From an uncultured Lachnospiraceae bacterium (GTDB taxonomy: Bacteria; Bacillota; Clostridia; Lachnospirales; Lachnospiraceae), in the NCBI GenBank assembly GCA_910576535.1, contig CAJTKK010000029.1, positions 1 through 5,283 of the forward strand: DNA of 5,283 bases, written 5' to 3'. A program made the position numbers and the translations under genes. Position 1 is the stretch's first letter, and each line of letters starts with the position of its first letter. Below the pieces are notes generated by a model. The model searched no databases. It saw only the letters and a program-made list of their open reading frames with translations, and was not told the origin of the DNA. This document shows, one piece after another, positions 1 through 5,283 of this stretch.

Positions 1-1
1 G

Positions 2-194
2 GAAATGCTTTTTTGGACGAAGGAGGAATATCTGAAATTCATTGAAGCAGTAAAAGACAAGCCATATTCCTATCAAGCATTTCAAATTTTATACTGGTGT
101 GGCTTGCGTGTTGGCGAGATTTTGTAGCTTGCAGTCTAAAAGATTTAATGATAAAATCTATATAGAAAATAGAATTAAAAAGGCGATGAATTAG
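2..194 (+). pseudogene. Tyrosine recombinase (phage/Tn916-type integrase) remnant, catalytic-domain start only
   Basis: Reading from base 2 gives a stretch open from the window's left edge that ends with WCGLRVGEIL and then a TAG at 125-127. The segment WTKEEYLKFIEAV followed by ILYWCGLRVGEIL is typical of the start of the catalytic domain of tyrosine integrases; the Arg in GLRVGE is the box-I catalytic arginine. After the stop, a shifted frame (about 138-194) reads RFNDKIYIENRIKK, which resembles the segment that normally follows box I (DF-x-N-K-x-I), then stops at 192-194. The gene therefore carries a nonsense change plus a frameshift, and the downstream half with the H-x-x-R box and the nucleophilic tyrosine is absent. 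The N-terminal part may lie upstream of the window. It cannot encode an active recombinase. It marks the segment as part of a former integrative element. Family assignment is by eye but the motif is distinctive. Confidence 0.85.
129..157 (+). promoter_or_regulatory. Tentative sigma-70-type promoter upstream of the Fic-like gene
   Basis: TTGCAG (129-134) and TAAAAT (152-157) are separated by 17 bases. The -10 matches the consensus at five of six positions, the -35 only at three. Transcription would start near 164, leaving a leader of about 80 bases before the ATG at 245. An alternative pair is TTGGTG (195-200) with TTTAAT (220-225), but its 19-base spacing is long. In DNA this AT-rich such matches arise by chance, so this is only a candidate. 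Confidence 0.25.
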
Positions 195-233
195 TTGGTG
201 GCAAAATTGTGAACCAATATTTAATTTATTTCT

Positions 234-240
234 GGGGGAT
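234..240 (+). promoter_or_regulatory. Ribosome binding site of the Fic-like gene; decides the ATG 245 start
   Basis: GGGGGAT lies six bases upstream of the ATG at 245 (counted from the last G), a good Shine-Dalgarno position. The frame is open further upstream to a GTG at 209, but that start would add twelve hydrophobic residues and is preceded only by a weaker GGTGG at 197-201. Confidence 0.7.
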
Positions 241-244
241 ATAT

Positions 245-1348
245 ATGGAGAAGGATTTTCAGGCTGGCTGGTATTATAATGAACGTACAGGTATGAAAGA
301 GATATTTTATCTTAGTTGCTATACGCCGGTGAGCATTGACAAGTGGTTTGGCAGAATTCATTTAAATGCAGAAATGAAAAACCTATTATTACGAATTTAC
401 CATAAGATTGGAAAACTGGAAGGGATTTGTGAATTGCTGGATGAAGAAGAAATAAAAAATATAGACGAAATGGTTGACAGATATAATTTGATGTACTGTC
501 AGTTGGGTGGAAACCGACTGCCGGATTTTGCAAACTTTTTTGGCTATGCAGGTAATGATGAACTTATTCGGAAGGAAAGGCAAAAAATTCAGGAGTTCTC
601 TGATTTGAAGATGCTGAGGGGACAGCATAGGGAAAAATTTATTATCTGCAGGCAGACGATATGGGTTTTAAGAAAAGAATGGAATCCTACAGCCCCACAC
701 CGGATAGGCGGCTGTCTGGATGATTTGATTCGTATCATGTTAGGTTTTAAAAGTGATGCAAAAAAGGAAAATGCCTCATTAGATCCGATTTTATTCAGTG
801 GCCTGCTTTATTACCAGTTTTTAACAGTTGTGCCGTATGAAATGAATAATATATTGTATTCATCTTATACTGTGACAAAATATCTGCAGGAACTGAAGAT
901 TTTACCGGAATTATCGCTTCCGCTTTCTAAACTGATGCATGATAATAAAAATGAATGTGATGACCGCATGGCGGAGGTCAGACAGGCATGCAATATTAAT
1001 CAGTGGCTTCTTTTCTATTTAGGTATGCTGGATAAAGTGTTCGGTACAGAGTATAATTTTATAAAAGAGAAGCACTGTTGTCTGGAAAAAAGTCGGGATA
1101 TACTGGATAAAGCTGAGAATATACCGGTCCATATGAAAGAACGTATGAAGCATGAATTAATGATGATGCATCAGAAGCCCTTTTTTCGGATAGAAGGATT
1201 GATGAATGATTGCAATATAACGCACAGTACGGCAACAAAAATGGTCAATTTGTTTGTTGCGTTAAATTTAGTAAAACAGGTGAATAATAAACAGCGGTAT
1301 CGTGTATATGAATATACTCCGTTGGTAGAATGCATTCAAAGAATATAG
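245..1348 (+). CDS. Fic-like protein with degenerate active site and C-terminal winged helix
   Basis: The start is set at ATG 245 (367 aa) by its ribosome binding site. The layout follows Fic-family proteins: an N-terminal helical part with KIGKLEGICELL (about residues 54-65), resembling the 'LGxLdGxxxLL' helix of Fic N-terminal domains; a Fic-core-like centre (about 125-270); and a C-terminal winged helix (about 312-360, ITHSTATKMVNLFVALNLVKQV then RYRVYEY) like the one many Fic proteins carry. The core helix GLLYYQFLTVVPYEMNNILYSS (186-207) aligns with 'ALxHYQFxxIHPFxDGNGRxGR', but the catalytic His is Val196, GNGR is NNIL and the last Arg is Ser207. The inhibitory-helix 'S-x-x-IEG' region appears as CQLGG (85-89), without the key Glu. 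Family knowledge predicts no AMP-transferase activity. A role as DNA-binding regulator or partner of the downstream STAND protein, 42 bp away, is inference. The Fic assignment rests on pattern alignment by eye. Confidence 0.7.
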   Translation: MEKDFQAGWYYNERTGMKEIFYLSCYTPVSIDKWFGRIHLNAEMKNLLLRIYHKIGKLEGICELLDEEEIKNIDEMVDRYNLMYCQLGGNRLPDFANFFGYAGNDELIRKERQKIQEFSDLKMLRGQHREKFIICRQTIWVLRKEWNPTAPHRIGGCLDDLIRIMLGFKSDAKKENASLDPILFSGLLYYQFLTVVPYEMNNILYSSYTVTKYLQELKILPELSLPLSKLMHDNKNECDDRMAEVRQACNINQWLLFYLGMLDKVFGTEYNFIKEKHCCLEKSRDILDKAENIPVHMKERMKHELMMMHQKPFFRIEGLMNDCNITHSTATKMVNLFVALNLVKQVNNKQRYRVYEYTPLVECIQRI

Positions 1349-1390
1349 TTATTTCAATTATAAAAATGATGATAAAGGATATAAAACAAA

Positions 1391-3700
1391 ATGTACAACT
1401 ATAATAATTTAAGCGATTTTGAATTTGAAATATTGTGCAAGGATATTATGCAGAAAAAGCTTGGCGTTACATTATACACGTTCCAAAAAGGAAGGGACGG
1501 AGGGATTGATATAACGGACGATCCTAAAAGCAAAAAAGTAATTATACAAGTCAAGCATTATATTAACAGTAAATATAGCGATTTGCTTGGAACTTTAAAA
1601 AAGGAAATTCAAAAGGTTAAAGAATTGCAGCCCGAAAAATATTATATATGTTGTGCTGTGAAGCTAACAGCAAAGAATAAGCAGGAAATATATGATATGT
1701 TTTCAGATTATATGGAAAGTGCCAATGATATCGTATCTCTTATTGACATTGATGATTTTTTGGAATGTCTTGAAAATATGGATATTGTCAGGAAACACTA
1801 TAAATTATGGCTTGAATCAACAAATATCCTAAGCCAGGTATTTAACCAGAGTATTTTTATTGACTGTGAAGCACTTTTATATAATATAGAAGAGGATAGC
1901 CGGAGATTTGTGGAGACCAGTTGCTATTATGAATGTTTGGACATACTTGAAAGAGAAAGGATGCTGCTTTTGCTGGGAATGCCTGGTACAGGAAAGACCG
2001 TGACTACCAAGATGCTTGCTATATATTATGCTTCGAAGGGGTATACAATCCGTTACACAACAAATGGGGATATAAGTGATATTAAAAATGCGATTTCGAC
2101 ACAAAAGGATCTGCCGGAAATCATATTGCTGGACGATTGCTTGGGACAACATTATTTTAGAATGAAAGAAACCCAAGGGAACGAACTTTTAAGTCTGGTC
2201 AAATATGTTGCCTGCCATAAAAATAAGAAATTAATTATGAATTCCCGCGTGACTATTTTTCAGCAAGCTAAGGAGAGTGTGATTGAATTTAGGCACTTTA
2301 TAGAAGACGAACAGCTTAAAATTACAATATTGGATATGGGGAAGTTATCCCTTTTAGATAAGGGGAGAATTTTTCACAATCACATTTATTTCAAAGGTTT
2401 GCCAGTGGCCTACTATCAGGATATATTAAAGGAATTTCGTTACAGGGAAATTGTTAAGCATAATAATTATACGCCGCGTATAATGGAGTTTGTCACGAGA
2501 GAATATAATTTAAAAAAAGTACCCGGCGACCATTATTATGAATATGTCCTCCAGTGTTTGGATAACCCGACAGAAATATGGCAGGATGAGTTTTCAGAAA
2601 AATTACAGCAAGAAGACAGGATTTTTTTGACAACATTATATTCATTGACAGATACCAGTATAGATGAAAATAGGCTTAAGAGGGCATTTAACTACAGATT
2701 ACGTAATAGTGCTATAGTGGATACAAGCAGGAATATATGGGAAGATGTTCTGAAACGGTTGGAGGGTGCATTTATACAGATTATAGAAAAATACAAGAAA
2801 AAAGAAATCGGGGTAATTAATCCATCTGTGAATGATTTTTTAAAAGAATACCTACAGAAAAATGATATAGAAAGAGAAAATATCTGGAAAAATGTCACGG
2901 AATATGAGCAGATAAAACGCGGATTTTCTGAAAGCATGGAAAGCATAATCCAAGCGGGAAGAGCAAATTTATACAATTATGCCAATCAGAATGAAGAAGA
3001 GTATGTCATATTGACGTACATCTGTAGGCTTGAAGTATTCCATGACAATTACAAACATGTGGTTGAAAAATTTTTTCAAGCATTGCCATATGGATCCTTT
3101 GAAGGAATGATGGGAAGATGTGAACTATTTATCAGACTGCTTTCGGATGAATTTGCTGCATTTTATCATACATATGATTGTCTGGATGAGGACGTTATAA
3201 TTGAATTTTTCGGAAATTTAGATTTAGGGGAGTTCCAAACACTGATTGAATCAGCAGATACATATGGTATTGATTTTTTCTACAAGAAATATAAGCATAT
3301 ATTTTTTGAAGCAATACAAGCTGCAATATTTGCATATATGGAAGATGTTCAGGCAGACGATTATTATGGAGATTATGATATGGACGATCTTTTTAAACAC
3401 AATATGAGATATAATGGTTATTATGAGGAATTAGATAAAGAATCTGTAACGGATATTGTATGTGATTTTATAAAAGAGGACGTGGAACGGGAAGTTTCAG
3501 AAATGGTCGGAAAACTTCCACAGGATATTTTAAACAGAATTAGAATATCAAAGGATGATATAAATATAGAAAGATTAGATGTCGAGGGGTATATAGAAGG
3601 TTGTTTGGAGCCATCAGAGCCGGAATATGACCATCATGAAAGAGATTATGATTATGGGATTGCCGGTGAACTGGATGTTTTGGATTGCATTTTTAAATAG
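1391..3700 (+). CDS. Mrr-like restriction endonuclease fused to nSTAND3-type STAND NTPase
   Basis: This 769-aa protein starts at ATG 1391, eleven bases after AAAGGA (1374-1379). Residues 1-135 form an Mrr-like PD-(D/E)XK nuclease domain: the N-terminal helix LSDFEFEILCKDIM, then GRDGGID (34-40) and IIQVKHY (51-57), giving the Asp plus Q-x-K active site of Mrr-type enzymes. A linker (about 135-175) leads to a P-loop NTPase: Walker A GMPGTGKT (196-203), Walker B EIILLDDCLGQ (243-253), and KLIMNSRVTIFQQA (280-293), the position of the arginine sensor in this family. The DD-x-LGQ and SR-x-x-I-x-x-QA signatures are those of the nSTAND3 group. The remaining ~450 residues look helical, with no recognised domain and a Tyr/Asp-rich stretch near 653-667. 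Fusions of STAND NTPases to nuclease domains are known antiviral architectures: ligand sensing drives NTP-dependent assembly and DNA cutting. The ligand and target here are unknown. No membrane segment or signal peptide is evident, so it is presumably cytosolic. Confidence 0.85.
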   Translation: MYNYNNLSDFEFEILCKDIMQKKLGVTLYTFQKGRDGGIDITDDPKSKKVIIQVKHYINSKYSDLLGTLKKEIQKVKELQPEKYYICCAVKLTAKNKQEIYDMFSDYMESANDIVSLIDIDDFLECLENMDIVRKHYKLWLESTNILSQVFNQSIFIDCEALLYNIEEDSRRFVETSCYYECLDILERERMLLLLGMPGTGKTVTTKMLAIYYASKGYTIRYTTNGDISDIKNAISTQKDLPEIILLDDCLGQHYFRMKETQGNELLSLVKYVACHKNKKLIMNSRVTIFQQAKESVIEFRHFIEDEQLKITILDMGKLSLLDKGRIFHNHIYFKGLPVAYYQDILKEFRYREIVKHNNYTPRIMEFVTREYNLKKVPGDHYYEYVLQCLDNPTEIWQDEFSEKLQQEDRIFLTTLYSLTDTSIDENRLKRAFNYRLRNSAIVDTSRNIWEDVLKRLEGAFIQIIEKYKKKEIGVINPSVNDFLKEYLQKNDIERENIWKNVTEYEQIKRGFSESMESIIQAGRANLYNYANQNEEEYVILTYICRLEVFHDNYKHVVEKFFQALPYGSFEGMMGRCELFIRLLSDEFAAFYHTYDCLDEDVIIEFFGNLDLGEFQTLIESADTYGIDFFYKKYKHIFFEAIQAAIFAYMEDVQADDYYGDYDMDDLFKHNMRYNGYYEELDKESVTDIVCDFIKEDVEREVSEMVGKLPQDILNRIRISKDDINIERLDVEGYIEGCLEPSEPEYDHHERDYDYGIAGELDVLDCIFK

Positions 3701-3753
3701 ACATTATAATCCGTTCCTGTTGGATTTTCGTCTGTCGTATAGAAAATTTTATA

Positions 3754-3780
3754 AATTCGGTAATTGCCAGTTACCGAATT
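3754..3780 (+). repeat. Perfect 10-bp inverted repeat (hairpin or operator) upstream of the YhcG-type gene
   Basis: AATTCGGTAA (3754-3763) and TTACCGAATT (3771-3780) are exact reverse complements separated by the 7-base loop TTGCCAG. The repeat sits in the 99-bp gap between the STAND and YhcG-type genes and ends six bases before GGAG of the ribosome binding site. No T-run follows, so it is not a standard terminator for the upstream gene. It could be an operator, an mRNA-processing or translation-control hairpin, or a relic of element insertion. A TATAAA box (3750-3755) overlaps its left edge, which would suit an operator over a promoter, but no good -35 is visible. Confidence 0.7.
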
Positions 3781-3784
3781 GGAA

Positions 3785-3790
3785 AAGGAG
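3785..3790 (+). promoter_or_regulatory. Ribosome binding site of the YhcG-type gene; decides the ATG 3800 start
   Basis: AAGGAG lies nine bases before ATG 3800. The frame is open upstream to a TTG at 3764, but that TTG lies inside the hairpin loop and the added twelve residues would be translated from the ribosome binding site itself, so ATG 3800 is preferred. Confidence 0.8.
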
Positions 3791-3799
3791 AAATTTAGA

Positions 3800-4843
3800 A
3801 TGCAGGATAAGAAGAGCAGTGATAAATTTATTAGCCAGGTTGTGCAGTTATTTCGAGATGCAAAGCGTAGGATGAGCATGGCAGTGAACATGGCTATGGT
3901 TTATTCTTATTATGAGGCCGGGCGCTTGATTATAGATGAGGAGCAGAATGGTAGCGAGCGTGCAGCTTATGGGAAATATATTCTACAGGAGTTATCCGTG
4001 CGGCTGACAGAAGAGTTTGGCAGGGGCTTTTCCTATGAAAATTTAAAACTTATGCGCCGTTTCTATATGGTATATTCGAAAGATGTAATTTCAGATTCAG
4101 CCTTTTCAAATTCGGAGCAGCTTCCAATGACTGTAGAGGGAAGGCGGTTTTACTTAAGCTGGTCGCATTATCTTATTCTGATGCGTATAAACAATGTAGA
4201 AGAACGTCATTTCTATGAAATAGAAGCATACCGGAATGGATGGAGCAAGGATGAACTTGGGCGGCAATATGGCAGTTCCTTATATGAAAGGCTTGCATTA
4301 AGCAGGGAGAAAGAGGAGGTAATGCGCCTTGCTTTGGAAGGACAGCAGATTGAAAAGCCGGATGATATTTTTAAAGATCCTTATGTTCTGGAATTTACCG
4401 GATTGCCGGAAGAACCTGTTTATTCAGAAACCGATTTGGAAAAGCGCCTGATAGACAATTTGCAGATGTTTTTGCTGGAATTGGGGAGAGGCTTTACTTT
4501 TGTGGGACGTCAGGTGCGGTTTACATTTGAAGAAGAACATTATAGAGTGGATCTGGTATTTTTTAACCGTCTGTTAAGATGTTTTGTCTTATTTGATTTG
4601 AAGGTCGGTCAGCTGAAGCATCAGGATATTGGGCAAATGCAGATGTATGTAAACTATTACGACAGGAAAGTAAAGCTAGAGGATGAAAACCCAACAATAG
4701 GAATCATTATTTGTAAGGATAAGAAAGACGCGGTGGTAGAAATGACTTTACCGGAAGACAATAATCAGATATTTGCGAGCAAATATCAAACGGTGCTTCC
4801 AAGTAAGGAAGAGCTGCGGCAGTTAATAAGTGAGAAAGAATAA
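3800..4843 (+). CDS. YhcG/DUF1016-family PD-(D/E)XK nuclease
   Basis: From ATG 3800 the product has 347 aa, normal for the family, and both family domains are present. The N-terminal YhcG_N domain shows VNMAMVYSYYEAGRLI (29-44), RGFSYENLKLMRRFY (75-89), LSWSHYLILMRI (119-130) and NGWSKDELGRQY (146-157). The C-terminal YhcG_C nuclease domain starts around KDPYVLEFTGL (192-202) and shows FLLELGRGFTFVGRQ (224-238), VDLVFF (250-255), FVLFDLKVG (262-270), QMQMYVNYYDR (279-289) and NPTIGIIIC (297-305). Likely active-site residues are Glu227, Asp251 and the D-x-K pair Asp266/Lys268, all intact, so it should be a competent DNA nuclease. No YhcG substrate is firmly known; members are often found near restriction-modification genes and on mobile islands. 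Here it follows the STAND-nuclease gene by 99 bp on the same strand and is followed by a terminator, so it may be the last gene of the unit. No methylase lies in the window. Confidence 0.92.
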   Translation: MQDKKSSDKFISQVVQLFRDAKRRMSMAVNMAMVYSYYEAGRLIIDEEQNGSERAAYGKYILQELSVRLTEEFGRGFSYENLKLMRRFYMVYSKDVISDSAFSNSEQLPMTVEGRRFYLSWSHYLILMRINNVEERHFYEIEAYRNGWSKDELGRQYGSSLYERLALSREKEEVMRLALEGQQIEKPDDIFKDPYVLEFTGLPEEPVYSETDLEKRLIDNLQMFLLELGRGFTFVGRQVRFTFEEEHYRVDLVFFNRLLRCFVLFDLKVGQLKHQDIGQMQMYVNYYDRKVKLEDENPTIGIIICKDKKDAVVEMTLPEDNNQIFASKYQTVLPSKEELRQLISEKE

Positions 4844-4873
4844 ATTGATGTTATATAAAAAAGAGTATTATTG

Positions 4874-4910
4874 AAAGGCACCATAGAGGCTAATACTACG
4901 GTGTCTTTTT
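4874..4910 (+). terminator. Rho-independent terminator after the YhcG-type gene
   Basis: The left arm AAAGGCACCATAG (4874-4886) pairs with CTACGGTGTCTTT (4896-4908) across a 9-base loop, with one G-T wobble and one A-C mismatch, and the stem runs into a TTTTT tract (4906-4910). It begins 30 bases after the stop codon at 4843, the expected place for the end of the transcript. Confidence 0.8.
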
Positions 4911-4957
4911 CATTGATCAAAAAACATTTTTTCACGGAAATCAATTTTTGAAAAACA

Positions 4958-4985
4958 TTTCAATTTCCTCAAAACCATGTATAAT
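4958..4985 (+). promoter_or_regulatory. Candidate promoter of the ISAs1-family transposase
   Basis: A perfect TATAAT lies at 4980-4985. A weak -35 candidate, TTTCAA (4958-4963), is 16 bases upstream. The -10 ends six bases before ATG 4992, so transcription would begin at or very near that codon, giving a leaderless or nearly leaderless message. No Shine-Dalgarno sequence is seen before either ATG 4977 or ATG 4992. Confidence 0.4.
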
Positions 4986-4991
4986 AGACCC

Positions 4992-5283
4992 ATGGAAAAG
5001 AATATCATAACTCAATATTTTGAAGAAATAGAAACAACAAGAGAATACAATGGCTATTTCTGTAGTGTGGCAGAAGCAATAACAATTGTAATACTTGGAA
5101 GCATCTGCGGGCTGAAAAATATCAGACAGATACACCAGTGGGCAGCAAGCGACAGGATAAGCATATTTTTAAAGGAGAAATTCGGGATAGAAAATGTGCC
5201 ATGCTATTACTGGCTTCTGTGCCTTCTTAAGCTAATAAAGCCAGAATCCCTTAACCGCTGTTTTGTCCGGTGGGCAGAAGACA
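4992..5283 (+). CDS. ISAs1-family transposase, N-terminal part (runs off the window)
   Basis: The frame is open from ATG 4992 to the right edge, giving 97 residues. The sequence reads YFEEIETTREYNGYFCSVAE, then ITIVILGSICGLKNIRQIHQW, then FGIENVPCYYWLLCLLKLIKPESLNRCF and RWAED. This matches the N-terminal DDE_Tnp_1-associated domain of ISAs1 transposases: a short 'DxR-x-x-G' like start, a hydrophobic helix ending in GxxCG, the 'I-x-x-W' helix and the 'iPs-x-x-Tf' like segment, here VPCYYW. The DDE catalytic domain lies beyond the window, so whether the element is intact cannot be judged. An in-frame ATG at 4977 would add five residues (MYNRP) but overlaps the TATAAT box, so 4992 is preferred. 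The transposase would be the mobility gene of an insertion sequence abutting the three-gene unit. Confidence 0.85.
   Translation, partial: MEKNIITQYFEEIETTREYNGYFCSVAEAITIVILGSICGLKNIRQIHQWAASDRISIFLKEKFGIENVPCYYWLLCLLKLIKPESLNRCFVRWAED

Larger units (their letters stand above)
4911..5283 (+). mobile_element. Partial ISAs1-family insertion sequence (left end not resolved)
   Basis: The transposase 5' region marks an insertion sequence entering the window from the right. Its left end must lie between the terminator (4910) and the transposase start, but the inverted terminal repeat cannot be placed without the right end, so the given left coordinate is only the outer limit. The AT-rich leader contains a repeated AAAAACATTT (4920-4929 and 4951-4960) and GGAAAT/ATTTCC inverted hexamers (4936-4941, 4963-4968), which might belong to the IS end. 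Confidence 0.6.

Noticed and set aside
209..244. GTG 209 as an upstream start of the Fic-like gene
   Set aside because: It adds twelve hydrophobic residues and has a weaker ribosome binding site than ATG 245, which follows GGGGG at good spacing.
1349..1390. Toxin-antitoxin reading of the Fic-like gene and its neighbour
   Set aside because: Fic toxins pair with small antitoxins such as Phd- or FicA-like proteins; no such small gene is present, and the Fic active site is lost.
3754..3780. Hairpin as terminator of the STAND gene
   Set aside because: No T-run follows on the plus strand, and on the minus strand the T-rich stretch is interrupted and there is no minus-strand gene to end.
3627..3875. 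82-codon open frame spanning the STAND/YhcG gap
   Set aside because: It overlaps two well-supported genes in another frame, crosses the hairpin and has no recognisable protein features.
4918..4962. CRISPR-like or iteron array from the repeated AAAAACATTT
   Set aside because: Only two copies of a 10-base, low-complexity AT-rich word are present, with no regular array.
4941..5135. 64-codon minus-strand open frame over the transposase start
   Set aside because: It is antisense to the ISAs1 transposase coding region, and its composition is that of a shadow frame.

Overview
The window looks like a piece of accessory DNA from a low-GC Firmicute, most likely a gut clostridium of the Lachnospiraceae type. 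The grounds are strong AT bias, AGGAG/GGGGG ribosome binding sites, a Tn916-like integrase remnant, and an ISAs1-family transposase whose N-terminus resembles Lachnospiraceae copies. This taxonomic call is inference from sequence style, not a database match.

Layout, left to right. Bases 2-194 hold the broken remains of a tyrosine recombinase: the box-I region around GLRVGEIL is readable, followed by an in-frame stop and a frameshifted continuation. Three same-strand genes follow. (1) 245-1348 encodes a 367-aa Fic-like protein with a C-terminal winged helix; its Fic active-site loop is so altered that AMP-transfer looks impossible. (2) 1391-3700 encodes a 769-aa fusion of an Mrr-like restriction endonuclease domain to an nSTAND3-type STAND NTPase and a long helical, acidic C-terminus. 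(3) 3800-4843 encodes a 347-aa YhcG/DUF1016-family PD-(D/E)XK nuclease. A rho-independent terminator lies at 4874-4910. The right edge, from about 4977 or 4992, is the 5' part of an ISAs1-family transposase that runs off the window.

How the genes may work together (inference). The gap between genes 1 and 2 is 42 bp, which suggests co-transcription. The 99-bp gap before gene 3 carries a perfect 10-bp inverted repeat just upstream of its ribosome binding site, so gene 3 may be separately controlled. A STAND NTPase fused to an Mrr nuclease is the architecture of a sense-and-cut immune protein: the STAND module and helical C-terminus would sense a trigger and the nuclease domain would cut DNA. 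The pseudo-Fic/winged-helix protein could be a regulator or accessory factor, and the YhcG nuclease a second effector or an independent neighbour. With an integrase relic on one side and an insertion sequence on the other, the segment fits cargo of a decayed integrative element and is a plausible, untested defence locus.
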